From Methylophilaceae bacterium (lineage in GTDB: Bacteria; Pseudomonadota; Gammaproteobacteria; Burkholderiales; Methylophilaceae), in NCBI GenBank assembly GCA_014190615.1, contig BJGS01000004.1, forward strand, positions 1 to 36,950: DNA of 36,950 nucleotides. The letters run 5' to 3'. A model generated the notes under the pieces. The model made no database searches, was not told where the DNA came from, and saw only the letters and a list, made by a program, of their open reading frames with translations. Shown in pieces: positions 9,564 to 20,347 of this stretch (positions are counted from its first letter, which is position 1; each line of letters starts with the position of its first letter). Made by a program: the position numbers and the translations under genes.

Positions 9564-11297
9564 ATGACCTCCTTTAGCATTCACGGTATTGGTGTATCGA
9601 ATGGCATAGCTATAGGTAAAGCACATCTCATTTCTAATGCTCTCCTTGAAGTAGTTCAATATGATATTGATATTAAAAATGTTTCTAATGAAGTAAAAAG
9701 ATTTGATGAGGCTATTGCATCAGTCAAAGTTGAACTAAATAAAATAAAATCTCAACTACCTTCTAATTCCCCTGGTGAATTAGGTGCATTTATTGATACT
9801 CACATCATGATCTTAAGTGACAAATCATTATCCTCTATGCCCAGAGCAATCATTGAAAATGAGCGTTGTAATGCAGAGTGGGCAATTAAGAAACAAATGG
9901 ATAGTGTCGTCAATCAATTCGACCAAATTGAAGATCAGTATCTTCGCGAGAGAAAACAAGATGTTATTCAAGTGGTTGAAAGGGTCATCAAAATACTTTT
10001 GGGTCATTCAAATCAAATTGCTGTTAAAAATCAAGAAAAATTAACCATCTTAGTGGCCCACGACATTTCACCGGCAGATGCACTCCACTTCAAGAATCAT
10101 AAATATGCAGCTTTTATTACAGATGGCGGGGGGGTGACTTCACATACTGCTATTTTATCTAGAAGCTTAAATATCCCTTCAATTGTAGCCCTTCAAAATG
10201 CTAGGGCCCTCATAAGAGATAACGACTTAATCATTGTTGATGGAACACAAGGTATTGTCATTGTTAATCCAAGTTTAGACATTCAAAAATACTACAAACA
10301 ACTTCAAGACTTGTGGGGGAATGAACAAGAGAAGTTGCAACGTATTAAAACAAAAAAATCAATTACAAAAGATGGATCTCCAATTCATCTGTTCGCCAAT
10401 ATTGAAGTTCCAAATGATATTGTTTCGGTCAATGCATCAGGTGCAACAGGTATTGGATTATTTAGAACTGAGTTTTTATTTATGAACCGGAAAGATATGC
10501 CTGATGAAGAAGAGCAATTTTTAGCCTATAAAAAAGTAGCTGAGGCTATGGGTAAAAAACCGGTGACTATTCGTACATTAGATTCTGGTGCTGACAAACA
10601 AACAGCCTTAAACAATAAGAAAATCAGTCCAAACCCTGCGCTAGGATTAAGAGCTATCCGGTTATGCTTGTCTGAACCAAAAGTCTTCATGACACAGCTT
10701 CGTGCAATTTTGAGAGCCTCTCACTTTGGTAATATTAAAATACTTTTCCCTATGTTAAGCAGTATAAGCGAGCTTCGCCAAACTAAACTTATCCTAGAAA
10801 GGGCTAAAGCAAGCTTAAGAAAAGAAAAAATAAAATTTAATGAAAAAATTCTTATTGGTGGGATGATTGAAATACCTGCGGCAGCAATTAGTGCTGATAT
10901 TTTTGCTCAAGAACTTGATTTTTTATCTATAGGTACGAATGACTTAATTCAATACGCGCTTGCAATTGACCGAACAGACGATGCAGTTTCTCATTTATAC
11001 AACCCTCTTCATCCCGCCGTTTTAAAACTAATCGCGCTTACAGTTAAATCTGCTCATAAATATAAAAAGTCGATTGCGATCTGTGGTGAAATGGCTGGCG
11101 AGCCCAAATTAACTAAATTGCTTATCGGTATGGGTATTGAACAACTTTCCATGCATCCTTCTCATATCTTGAGGGTTAAACAGCAAGTACTAAGTAGTGA
11201 CATTAAAAATATGAAAGCGTCTGTTCACAGACTACTTAACTTAAACGAAGTAGATAAAATTGAAACTTTATTAAAAAGAATCAATCAACTAAACTAG
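9564..11297 (+). CDS. ptsI: Phosphoenolpyruvate-protein phosphotransferase (Enzyme I)
   Basis: 577 aa; GGGVTSHTAILSRSLNIPSIV swivel His, FRTEFLFMNR, SIGTNDLIQYALAIDR. Confidence 0.96.
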   Translation: MTSFSIHGIGVSNGIAIGKAHLISNALLEVVQYDIDIKNVSNEVKRFDEAIASVKVELNKIKSQLPSNSPGELGAFIDTHIMILSDKSLSSMPRAIIENERCNAEWAIKKQMDSVVNQFDQIEDQYLRERKQDVIQVVERVIKILLGHSNQIAVKNQEKLTILVAHDISPADALHFKNHKYAAFITDGGGVTSHTAILSRSLNIPSIVALQNARALIRDNDLIIVDGTQGIVIVNPSLDIQKYYKQLQDLWGNEQEKLQRIKTKKSITKDGSPIHLFANIEVPNDIVSVNASGATGIGLFRTEFLFMNRKDMPDEEEQFLAYKKVAEAMGKKPVTIRTLDSGADKQTALNNKKISPNPALGLRAIRLCLSEPKVFMTQLRAILRASHFGNIKILFPMLSSISELRQTKLILERAKASLRKEKIKFNEKILIGGMIEIPAAAISADIFAQELDFLSIGTNDLIQYALAIDRTDDAVSHLYNPLHPAVLKLIALTVKSAHKYKKSIAICGEMAGEPKLTKLLIGMGIEQLSMHPSHILRVKQQVLSSDIKNMKASVHRLLNLNEVDKIETLLKRINQLN

Positions 11298-11317
11298 AAC
11301 ATTAACTCTTAATTATT

Positions 11318-13342
11318 ATGTCCAATCCAATTTTATATCGTGAAAGCCTCCCCCTCTTTGACCAAATCAAAGCCACTCACATAACTCCAGCCATAGAAAG
11401 CATTCTTAAAGATGCCCATGCATTGATTAAATCATTAAAAGATAAAAATGATCTTATTACCTGGGATAATTTTGTAGAACCTATTGAAATCATTAGTGAG
11501 AAAATTTCAAGAGCCTGGGGTCAAGTAGAGCACCTTAATGCGGTTGTTAACTCTGATGAGTTAAGAAAGGCATACAACGATAATCTTATAAAATTAACTG
11601 AGTTTTATACCAATCTTTCTCAAGATGAATTGCTTTATAAGAAATACCGGTCTCTTAAAGAGGGTGCCCAATTTAAATCGCTTTCACATTCACAACAGCG
11701 CATCATCGACAATGTATTGCGTGAATTCAAACTAGGCGGCGCTGAACTTAATAGCAAAGATAAAGCCCGCTTTAAAGTCATTCAAGAAAAGCTAGCAAAG
11801 CTCTCAACTCAATTTGAAGAGAATATTTTAGATGCCACTAACCAATTTGCTTTTTTTACATCTGACTTAAATGAGCTTAAAGGTATTCCTGAAGAAAATA
11901 TTAATAAAGCTCATTCGGAAGCTATTGAAGATAAAAAAGAAGGGTATAAATTTACCTTACATTTTCCTTCTTACCTCCCAGTCATGCAGTATGCAGAAGA
12001 TAGAAATTTAAGAGAAAAACTCTATCGTGCTTATGCTACTCGTGCCTCAGAGCTTGCCTCCCCAAATCTTGATAATACCGAACTCATTAATGAAATACTT
12101 CAACTTCGTTATGAATCAGCTAAATTACTTGGTTTTAAAAATTTTACTGAAATGTCACTTGTCACAAAAATGGCTCAATCAAGCGAAGAGGTTAATCACT
12201 TCTTAATGGACCTAGCTAACAAGGCGAAACTTTTTGCTGCAAAAGATATGGAAGAACTCAAGTCTTTTTCTCAGTCTTTAGGAATAGATCAATTAGAAGC
12301 TTGGGATGTTGGATATGTATCTGAAAAGCTCCGTCAAGCCAAATATAGTTTTTCAGAAAATGAAGTGAAACAATACTTTCCTGAGCCACGCGTCTTGAAA
12401 GGTTTATTTAAAGTAGTTGAAACTATTTTTAAATTAAAGATTGTTAAAACAGACGCTCCCACTTGGCACAAAGATGTGAGTTTCTATTCAATAAAAAATG
12501 AAAATGATCAATTAATTGGGCAATTCTATTTTGACTTATATGCGCGTAATCATAAACGTGGTGGGGCATGGATGGATGAGGCTATATCTCGATATAAAAA
12601 TTCTTTTGAATCTTCATATCCTGTCGCTTTTCTAACTTGTAATTTTTCATCCCCCTCAGACAATAAGCCTGCATTATTTTCGCATGATGATGTCATTACA
12701 CTTTTCCATGAATTTGGTCACGGACTTCACCATATGCTCACAAAAGTAGATGACTATAGTATTTCGGGTATCAAAGGCGTTGAATGGGATGCTGTTGAGT
12801 TGCCTAGTCAATTTATGGAAAATTTTTGCTGGGAATGGGATGTTGTAAAACATATGACTGAACATGTCGACACAAAAGCCCCGCTTCCTGAAGTATTGTT
12901 TAAAAAAATGATTGCAGCCAAAAATTTTCAATCAGGCATGCAAACTTTAAGACAAATTGAATTTTCATTATTTGATATAAGGTTACATACTGAATATAAC
13001 GATCAAAATCAAATTAATCCTTTGGAGCTATTAGAAACTATTCGAGATGAAATTGCTGTTATAAGGCCGCCCTCTTGGAACCGCTTCCCCAATAGTTTTT
13101 CACATATTTTTGCTGGTGGATATGCAGCTGGTTATTACAGTTATAAGTGGGCTGAAGTTCTAGCTTCTGATGCCTTTAGTTTATTTGAGGAAGAAGGTGT
13201 CCTATCAAGTATAGCGGGGCAAAAATTTCAAAATGAAGTTTTAGCAAAAGGTGGGTCTAGGCCAGCTATGGAATCTTTTATTGCGTTTCGCGGAAGAGAG
13301 CCTTCGGTTGATGCTTTATTAAGACATAGTGGCATGGCTTAA
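11318..13342 (+). CDS. prlC: Oligopeptidase A (M3 family metallopeptidase)
   Basis: 674 aa; zinc motif LFHEFGHGLHH; M3 family C-terminus. Confidence 0.93.
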   Translation: MSNPILYRESLPLFDQIKATHITPAIESILKDAHALIKSLKDKNDLITWDNFVEPIEIISEKISRAWGQVEHLNAVVNSDELRKAYNDNLIKLTEFYTNLSQDELLYKKYRSLKEGAQFKSLSHSQQRIIDNVLREFKLGGAELNSKDKARFKVIQEKLAKLSTQFEENILDATNQFAFFTSDLNELKGIPEENINKAHSEAIEDKKEGYKFTLHFPSYLPVMQYAEDRNLREKLYRAYATRASELASPNLDNTELINEILQLRYESAKLLGFKNFTEMSLVTKMAQSSEEVNHFLMDLANKAKLFAAKDMEELKSFSQSLGIDQLEAWDVGYVSEKLRQAKYSFSENEVKQYFPEPRVLKGLFKVVETIFKLKIVKTDAPTWHKDVSFYSIKNENDQLIGQFYFDLYARNHKRGGAWMDEAISRYKNSFESSYPVAFLTCNFSSPSDNKPALFSHDDVITLFHEFGHGLHHMLTKVDDYSISGIKGVEWDAVELPSQFMENFCWEWDVVKHMTEHVDTKAPLPEVLFKKMIAAKNFQSGMQTLRQIEFSLFDIRLHTEYNDQNQINPLELLETIRDEIAVIRPPSWNRFPNSFSHIFAGGYAAGYYSYKWAEVLASDAFSLFEEEGVLSSIAGQKFQNEVLAKGGSRPAMESFIAFRGREPSVDALLRHSGMA

Positions 13343-13347
13343 CATTT

Positions 13348-14121
13348 ATGAAGCTAGCTACATGGAACGTAAATTCTCTTACCGTAAGAATAGGTCAAGT
13401 TGAAGACTGGATCAAAAAAGCACAGCCAGATCTCCTTCTTCTTCAAGAAACAAAGCAAGAGAATATTAAATTTCCTCATGATGCAATTAGCGCTTTAGGC
13501 TATAAATCTATCCATAACGGACAAAAAACTTATAACGGCGTTGCAATTATAAGTAAATATGAGCTGCTTGATGTTCAACACAATATGCCTAACTTTGAAG
13601 ATGAACAAAAGAGACTTATTGCTGCCACAATTGATACTGAGCATGGAAAAATTAGGATTGTTTGTGTGTATGTACCTAATGGTCAATCCGTAGGATCAGA
13701 TAAATATCACTATAAACTTGATTGGTTAAAGCACTTTACCTCTTGGCTCAAAAATGAAATGTTGAGTTTTACAGACATTATTATTGCTGGCGACTTTAAT
13801 ATTGCCCCTCAAGATATCGATTGTCATGATCCAGAAGCATGGAAAGATAATGTCCTTGTTAGTGCCAAAGAAAGGGAGGCTTTTCAGAGCATCCTTGCAT
13901 TGGGTTTGTTAGATAGCTTTAGAGCAACTAATCCAGAAGAAATCCAGTATAGCTGGTGGGACTATCGTATGGCTGGATTTAGAAGAAATCATGGCATGCG
14001 GATTGATCACATACTAACAAACAAACAAATTATAGGTAAAACAACATTAACTTCGATTGATAAAGAACCAAGAAAATCTGAGCGTCCTTCAGACCATACA
14101 CCCGTCATCATCGAAATTTAA
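13348..14121 (+). CDS. xthA: Exodeoxyribonuclease III
   Basis: MKLATWNVNSLTVRIGQVEDWI, LLLQETK, GDFNIAPQDIDCHDP, RIDHIL, SDHTPV. Confidence 0.94.
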   Translation: MKLATWNVNSLTVRIGQVEDWIKKAQPDLLLLQETKQENIKFPHDAISALGYKSIHNGQKTYNGVAIISKYELLDVQHNMPNFEDEQKRLIAATIDTEHGKIRIVCVYVPNGQSVGSDKYHYKLDWLKHFTSWLKNEMLSFTDIIIAGDFNIAPQDIDCHDPEAWKDNVLVSAKEREAFQSILALGLLDSFRATNPEEIQYSWWDYRMAGFRRNHGMRIDHILTNKQIIGKTTLTSIDKEPRKSERPSDHTPVIIEI

Positions 14122-15408
14122 TTATTTCACTTTAATACCAAGCTGTTTTAGCTTTCGATAAAGATGAGTTCTCTCAACGCCCGAAACCTCTGAAAGTTTA
14201 GCCATACTTTGGCTATCTTGATTGAGATGATGCTTGAAATACATTTTTTCAAATTCATCGCGTGCATCTTTTAGGGGCTTACTAAAAATATTATCTAGGC
14301 CTTGGTCTTTATTTTTTTTATGCTCTTTCGTGGGCTTATTTTCATCATGTAATAAATTAAATTGATGTAAAACGCGCTTAACATCCTCTGCAGTAATTTT
14401 TTCAAGTAAGCTAGTTTGCATTAAATTAAATACAAAACTTTCAAGCTCCTCAATATCGCCTTGCCAATTCATAGTTCGCATAAGATTTAATGCCGCTACA
14501 TCGAAAACTTTATACTCAGAATTATCTGACTTTGAAAGATACATCGTCAGAATAGACGACGCTAGTTCTGGAATATCTTCTTTATGCTCATTAATTGAAG
14601 GAAGAAGTAAGGACGAAGGAAGTAGTTCATTTAAGATTCGCTCATCGAAATCAATCTCTTTACTTTGTGTAAGAGATTTTGAAGTTGCACATATAATTCT
14701 TACATTATACTGCGCTGCTTTGCTAAGCAATAAACTGAATCCTTTTTGTTGAGATTTAGTGAAGTGAGAAATCTCATTTAGAAAAATTGAACCCCCTCTA
14801 TGTTGATCCAGCAGATCGCTAGGGGCATTAGAAATCATTTCAAAATCTTTTACATCAATCCAAGGTTGATTTTTAGGATGCAAATATTGGGCACAAATTT
14901 TTGCACAACCGCCATGAGGCCCTACAAGCAGTAATGGTGTCTTTACAGAAATTAACTTATCAAGCCTTTTTTTAAGGTCTTGTATTACATTACTTTTGCC
15001 AATATTCAATAAATTAATTTCAATTTTTGGCAAATTGTTTGCATGCTTTAAAGCCTCATTCACCGTCTTCAATAACTTCTGAAGGGTAATAGGCTTTTCT
15101 AGAAAATCAAATGCACCTATTTTGGTGGCCTCAAGCGCCGTATCAATAGTGCCGTGTCCAGACATCATCACAACCGGGCTGGTCAGGAATTTTTCATTGA
15201 CCCACTCTTTTAGTAGCGTAATACCATCACAGTCAGGCATCCATATATCTAATAAGATCAAATCTGGCAATTTATTCTTTTTAAGTTCGCGAGCCTCTGT
15301 TGCATTTTCAGCAACAAAAATTTCAAATCCCTCATCAACAAGAATATCTCTGAGTAATTCTCTGATCCCGAGCTCATCATCAACTACTAATATTTTTTTT
15401 GCGCTCAT
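14122..15408 (-). CDS. ntrX: NtrX-like response regulator with degenerate central AAA+ domain and Fis-type HTH
   Basis: Receiver domain KKILVVDDELGIRELL...DLILLDIWMPDCDG; C-terminal Fis HTH MAKLSEVSGVERTHLYRKLKQLGI; adjacent to an NtrY kinase. Walker A is replaced by GPHGGCAKI and no GAFTGA is present. Confidence 0.85.
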   Translation of the reverse strand: MSAKKILVVDDELGIRELLRDILVDEGFEIFVAENATEARELKKNKLPDLILLDIWMPDCDGITLLKEWVNEKFLTSPVVMMSGHGTIDTALEATKIGAFDFLEKPITLQKLLKTVNEALKHANNLPKIEINLLNIGKSNVIQDLKKRLDKLISVKTPLLLVGPHGGCAKICAQYLHPKNQPWIDVKDFEMISNAPSDLLDQHRGGSIFLNEISHFTKSQQKGFSLLLSKAAQYNVRIICATSKSLTQSKEIDFDERILNELLPSSLLLPSINEHKEDIPELASSILTMYLSKSDNSEYKVFDVAALNLMRTMNWQGDIEELESFVFNLMQTSLLEKITAEDVKRVLHQFNLLHDENKPTKEHKKNKDQGLDNIFSKPLKDARDEFEKMYFKHHLNQDSQSMAKLSEVSGVERTHLYRKLKQLGIKVK

Positions 15409-17546
15409 GATAATTTATTTACTTTAAAAGGCAGTTGAATATTGATATTAGCGCCCGAACCTTTCTTATTTTCTATTGTAATTACACCATCATGCTCTTC
15501 AATGATTTTTTTAACGATAGCCAAACCAAGTCCAGTACCGTGAGACTTCGTAGTGACATATGGCTCAAAAGCTTTTTTTAGAATATCGACTGAAAATCCA
15601 GGTCCATTATCTTGAATAGATAAGACAAGATCATTCTTTAATTTATTTGTACTAATCTGAATAGTCGATTGCTTTATATTTTTTGCCATTGCATCTTGTG
15701 CGTTTTGAATGAGGTTAATCAATACTTGCCTCATCATATTAATATCTATCTTAATTTCAGGCATGGCTCTAGACAATTTAGTAGTTATTTTAATACCTGA
15801 ATTTTCAAATAAATGAGTAATTTCCTTAATAAGTTTATTGATATCAGTTAATTCTAAATTTAGTTTAGGCGCGCGCGCATACTCACTAAACTCATTCACC
15901 ATGGTTTTCATTGCATCTACTTGATTTACTATAGTCAATACAGCTTTATCTAAAATTTCTGTGTCTACTTTGTTTAATTTAGATCCTAACTTATGCTTAA
16001 TTCTCTCAGCGGAGAGTTGAATAGGTGTAAGTGGATTTTTAATTTCATGTGCAAGTCTTCGCGCAACTTCCGACCAGGCTGCGTCTCGTTGAGCTTGGAT
16101 CATCATAGTAATATCGTCGATCATTAAAACATAGTTGTTAATTTTATTCTGCGGTAACGGGGTGATTTGTAATAGCAGTACCTGATTACTTTTTTCATAT
16201 TTAACTTCGAATTGTTTTATGATTTCTGCTTGTTTTTTATTGCCTGTTGTTTGAACTTCTTCTTGAATAGCTGAAACAAAATCTTTCAAAGCTTTATTTT
16301 TCAGGGATATTGACGTTAGTAATTGATCTGTATTTTTTGATAAATCCACTTGCAATATCTTAGATGCCGCAATATTAAATGACTTAATTTCCATAGCCTG
16401 ATTTATCACAATCACGCCTGAAGACAAATGGGCTAATACAGTTTCAAGATATGATCTCGCTGATTCCAGCCTTATTTGATTGCTTTGTGAGTTTTGGGTG
16501 GCCTGGTCAAGCTGTCTTGTCATACTATTAAATGATCGAACTAGCACGCCTAATTCATCTTTGCCTGTTTCAGGAAGCATTGTTTTAAAATTTCCTTTTG
16601 CAATCTTTTTTGTACCTTCAGCAAGGAGTGCAAGAGGCTCAGATAATTTTCTGCTAAGTAAAAATCCGATAGCAACAGCAGTGAGAATTGCAAGCATAAG
16701 TACCAGTGTTAGTGTAATTGAAAAAATGACTTTCAATGAATTTCGGCTATAAGAGAGCTTTTGATAGTCTTGAAATACTACCTGAACTGATTCTGCAATT
16801 GTTGATAAGGAATCTGGGACTGGCTGTAAAATTTGTAAAATGAGTCTTTCATTGGATACTGAAGATCCGTTAATGGGCGCTAGCACCCTTAGATATAAAC
16901 CCTTATTTGTGATTGGCTCAATTTTTCCATATATATTATTTTCTGCTTGTTTCAATTGAATTAAAGTTGGCAATGCAGGTAAAAATGATTCTGCATCGTT
17001 ACTTGAAACTGCAATAATTTTCCCTTGATCTGAAATAATTGTGGCATCTTGAATACCTGACTTTTCGCGAAGATCACTCAGTGCGGCATATTGAGAGGTT
17101 GTAGGCATAGATGACAATGTTAGCGCCATGCGTTCAGCCTTCAATTCTAAATCTGTTAGCATAATATCTAGCGCTTTTTGCCCCAGCTTTAATCCCCCAT
17201 CTAAAGCTGATTCAACCTTAACGTTAAACCATGACTCAATTGATCGGGTCAAGAAATTCACGGAAACCAAATATACAATTAAGCCAGGAATAACTGCCAT
17301 AAGTGTGAATGAAATGACAAGACGCCTGGATAATCGACTTCCCATGACATCTGTTTTAATATTTTTGAATAATTTTTTAATCTGATTCGCAATAATTACA
17401 ATCAGACTTAAAATGAAAATGCCGCTCAATATAAGAACGATGGTGTAAGAACTACCTGAAATAAATTCAGAGCTTGAGCTTGCTTTCGATAGGAGATATA
17501 AAAGCAAGGCACCCACTAATGAAGCGATGGCTATAAGATATCTCAT
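15405..17546 (-). CDS. ntrY: Sensor histidine kinase NtrY-like (TM, HAMP, PAS, HisKA, HATPase)
   Basis: 713 aa; H-box RRLAHEIKNPLTPIQLSAERI; N box NLIQNAQDAM; G boxes DNGPGF and GTGLGLAIVKKI. Confidence 0.92.
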   Translation of the reverse strand: MRYLIAIASLVGALLLYLLSKASSSSEFISGSSYTIVLILSGIFILSLIVIIANQIKKLFKNIKTDVMGSRLSRRLVISFTLMAVIPGLIVYLVSVNFLTRSIESWFNVKVESALDGGLKLGQKALDIMLTDLELKAERMALTLSSMPTTSQYAALSDLREKSGIQDATIISDQGKIIAVSSNDAESFLPALPTLIQLKQAENNIYGKIEPITNKGLYLRVLAPINGSSVSNERLILQILQPVPDSLSTIAESVQVVFQDYQKLSYSRNSLKVIFSITLTLVLMLAILTAVAIGFLLSRKLSEPLALLAEGTKKIAKGNFKTMLPETGKDELGVLVRSFNSMTRQLDQATQNSQSNQIRLESARSYLETVLAHLSSGVIVINQAMEIKSFNIAASKILQVDLSKNTDQLLTSISLKNKALKDFVSAIQEEVQTTGNKKQAEIIKQFEVKYEKSNQVLLLQITPLPQNKINNYVLMIDDITMMIQAQRDAAWSEVARRLAHEIKNPLTPIQLSAERIKHKLGSKLNKVDTEILDKAVLTIVNQVDAMKTMVNEFSEYARAPKLNLELTDINKLIKEITHLFENSGIKITTKLSRAMPEIKIDINMMRQVLINLIQNAQDAMAKNIKQSTIQISTNKLKNDLVLSIQDNGPGFSVDILKKAFEPYVTTKSHGTGLGLAIVKKIIEEHDGVITIENKKGSGANINIQLPFKVNKLS

Positions 17547-18121
17547 TTTTTATTTACGAACATCCATTGGAATTGTTTAGAGGTTAATTGCCATTCTTGA
17601 TTAGTTGTTATATCTACCTGAAGCTGTTTTGGAAGCTTAGTTTGATCTAATTTGACCTGAAGGTAAGCCAAATACTTATCGGTATCATCAATTTGTGACT
17701 TATCAAAAATACGCCAATTTTTTATTTTCTTAAGTTCATTTTTTGCTTGGGTTAAATTATCGAAAGCAATAAGTCGATTATCAGATTCCGTTAAGGTAAA
17801 TTGTCTTGATAGTGCATGGTAGCTTAATAAAATCTCTTTTGATTTCTTGGCAACTTCTTCGTCAAACCAATATTTTCTAGGCTTTTTAAGTTCAAATTCA
17901 ACAATAAAATTAATAGGAATACCTTTTCTAATAGCTTCGTCTAAATCTTCACTAAAAGATAAATCAAAATCAGCATTTAAAAAATAAGCTTCGAATTGGC
18001 TATTAATTTCAGCATTCTTAATAGTCAGATTATTATCAGCCGCAAAAATAGATGAGCAAAGAAACAAGCCCATTAAAAAGCTAAAGAAAATACTGAATTT
18101 AATTTTTTTCAAGCAATACAT
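17543..18121 (-). CDS. DUF4390 domain-containing protein
   Basis: About 193-197 aa with signal peptide; position between rsmB and ntrY. Start at 18121 or 18136 is ambiguous; overlaps the rsmB 3' end either way. Confidence 0.8.
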   Translation of the reverse strand: MYCLKKIKFSIFFSFLMGLFLCSSIFAADNNLTIKNAEINSQFEAYFLNADFDLSFSEDLDEAIRKGIPINFIVEFELKKPRKYWFDEEVAKKSKEILLSYHALSRQFTLTESDNRLIAFDNLTQAKNELKKIKNWRIFDKSQIDDTDKYLAYLQVKLDQTKLPKQLQVDITTNQEWQLTSKQFQWMFVNKK

Positions 18122-19379
18122 AAAAGAATCCATCATGGTTTTCGCTTGGTATTAAATGATTTGCATGTCTGTTATATTCCGATCCCACTATCCATTTTAC
18201 TTCTTTTGCATCTTCATGCTCCCTAATAAAAGCATCAATAACTTGCTGATTTTCATCAGGAAATATAGAGCATGTTACGTAAAGTAATTTACCACCCTTT
18301 TTTAATAGTTGCCACATAGCTTGCAACATCATTTTTTGTTGATTACTGAACATTTCAATATCGCGAGGTCTTCTTAGCCATTTAATATCTACATGACGCC
18401 TTACAACGCCTGATGCGGAGCAGGGGGCGTCTAGCAAAATTCGATCAAATAATTTTTTATCCCACCATGCGCTAACTTCGGCTAGATCAGCACATTTTAG
18501 TTCAGCATGAAGATGCAATCTCTCTAAATTTTCTTTCACTTTGTATAAGCGATCTTTTTGATGGTCGATAGACACTAGCTCAACATCAGCGGATTCTAAG
18601 ATATGTCCGGTTTTTCCTCCCGGAGCGCTGCACGCATCAAGGCAAAGTTGCCCGTCTTTGAGGTCTAAAAGTTTTACGGCAAGTTGGGCGCCAAAATCTT
18701 GCACTGAAACTTCCCCCTCCTTAAATCCAGGTATTTTTTCTACAGCTATAGGATCGATAATTTCTAGCGCAATATTTCCCAATACACGATAAGCAATCGC
18801 TTCGGCCTTAAGTTTTTCTTCGTAGTGCTCAAGAGAAATCTTTCTTAGATTAACTCTTAAAGTTAATGGCGGATGCTTGTTGCCATTTAATAATATGTTT
18901 TCCCAGTCTTTTGTATATTCTTTTTTAAGCAACCTAATCCACCATGATGGATATGAATAAAAAGCCTCTTCGTTATTTTTTAATTTATTTCGTAATTGAT
19001 CTTTCTGGCGAATAAAATTTCTTAATACCCCATTCACAAAAGATCCCGCCCAAGACTTATTGATAAATTTAGCGGCCTCTACTGCTTCATTTACTATTGT
19101 AAAGTCGGTTGACTGATCATGATTTAATTGAAATAGAGATACGCAAAGTAATGCCTCAATTTTTTTATTTGTGATTTTTTTGCTGATGAGTTGCTGAATA
19201 AAGAATTGATTTTCGCCTAAAAAACGAATAGCACCGTAAGCTAGAAAAATCGCAACTGATTTCTGTTGGGGGGTAATGTTTGGATGGTGATCGAAATTTC
19301 TTTCGAAAACATGATTTAAATTGTGTCCTTTTATTACTTCAGAAACACAATTCGCTGCAATAAGTTGAGATTGATACAA
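18099..19379 (-). CDS. rsmB: 16S rRNA (cytosine(967)-C(5))-methyltransferase
   Basis: NusB-like N-terminus; CSAPGGKTGHILE; LDAPCSASGVVRRH; YVTCSIFPDENQQ. Confidence 0.94.
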   Translation of the reverse strand: MYQSQLIAANCVSEVIKGHNLNHVFERNFDHHPNITPQQKSVAIFLAYGAIRFLGENQFFIQQLISKKITNKKIEALLCVSLFQLNHDQSTDFTIVNEAVEAAKFINKSWAGSFVNGVLRNFIRQKDQLRNKLKNNEEAFYSYPSWWIRLLKKEYTKDWENILLNGNKHPPLTLRVNLRKISLEHYEEKLKAEAIAYRVLGNIALEIIDPIAVEKIPGFKEGEVSVQDFGAQLAVKLLDLKDGQLCLDACSAPGGKTGHILESADVELVSIDHQKDRLYKVKENLERLHLHAELKCADLAEVSAWWDKKLFDRILLDAPCSASGVVRRHVDIKWLRRPRDIEMFSNQQKMMLQAMWQLLKKGGKLLYVTCSIFPDENQQVIDAFIREHEDAKEVKWIVGSEYNRHANHLIPSENHDGFFYVLLEKN

Positions 19380-19384
19380 AATAA

Positions 19385-20329
19385 TTACGGCTTAAAGACG
19401 TCTCCTAGTATCGGCCGATGTCCTAAAATGAATTCTTTAGATTGAAGTCTTTTTCCTCCAGGCATTTGAAGCTCTTTAATTGATAAAACTCCTTCGCCGC
19501 ATTTCACATGAATAAATTCATCAAGCTTAATAATTTGACCTATTTTGGCTTCTTGACTGGTTTCTATAGAAATTTCAGCATCCCAAATTTTACAAACAAC
19601 TTCACGGTATTCTGTTTGAGCCACTGGAAATGAATTAAATGCCCTGATTTTTCTTGCAATTACTAGAGAACTATCCTGCCAATTAATTGTTGATTCTTCT
19701 TTGGTAACTTTCTCAGCATAGGTTACACTTGCCGCGTCCTGAGGTGAAGATTGAAGACTACCCTTACTCATTAATTCATCCATCACTTCTGTCATCAAAT
19801 GGGCGCCTAATGCCGCAAGTGTTTTTGTTAATTGCTCAGTGGTATCTTTTTCGCTAATTTGAATTTCCGTTTTTTTAATCATATCTCCTGCATCTAATTT
19901 TTGAACTACACGCATAATTGTGACGCCCGTGACTTCATCTCCCATCAAAATCGCGCGATGAATTGGAGCAGCACCTCTCCATCTAGGTAAAAGTGATGCA
20001 TGTATATTAAAACAACCAAAAGAGGGTAGATCTAAAATAGCTTGGGGAATAATCAGTCCATAAGCTGCCACAATCATCACGTTGAAATTAATTGCAGCAA
20101 GAGACTCGTAAGATGCTTTACTTTTTAATTCTGAAGGCTGAAAAACAGGAATACCTAATTCATTGGCTTTAAGCTTCATAGGACTTGGATGTAATTTCAG
20201 CCCTCTTCCTGATGGTCTATCAGGCTGAGTTAAAACAGCCACCACCTCATACCCTTTATCACAAAGAGCCTGCAAAGCGGGTACTGCAAAATCGGGGGTG
20301 CCTGCAAAAATAATTTTTAAGGGATTCAC
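19385..20329 (-). CDS. fmt: Methionyl-tRNA formyltransferase
   Basis: IIFAGTPDFAVPALQAL; FNIHASLLPRWRGAAPIHRAI; adjacent to def. Confidence 0.96.
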   Translation of the reverse strand: MNPLKIIFAGTPDFAVPALQALCDKGYEVVAVLTQPDRPSGRGLKLHPSPMKLKANELGIPVFQPSELKSKASYESLAAINFNVMIVAAYGLIIPQAILDLPSFGCFNIHASLLPRWRGAAPIHRAILMGDEVTGVTIMRVVQKLDAGDMIKKTEIQISEKDTTEQLTKTLAALGAHLMTEVMDELMSKGSLQSSPQDAASVTYAEKVTKEESTINWQDSSLVIARKIRAFNSFPVAQTEYREVVCKIWDAEISIETSQEAKIGQIIKLDEFIHVKCGEGVLSIKELQMPGGKRLQSKEFILGHRPILGDVFKP

Positions 20330-20347
20330 AATATGGATTTCGCTAAA

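Noticed and set aside
15122-15427. 101-aa plus-strand ORF
   Set aside because: Antisense to the receiver domain of ntrX; low-complexity Ser-rich translation typical of spurious ORFs.
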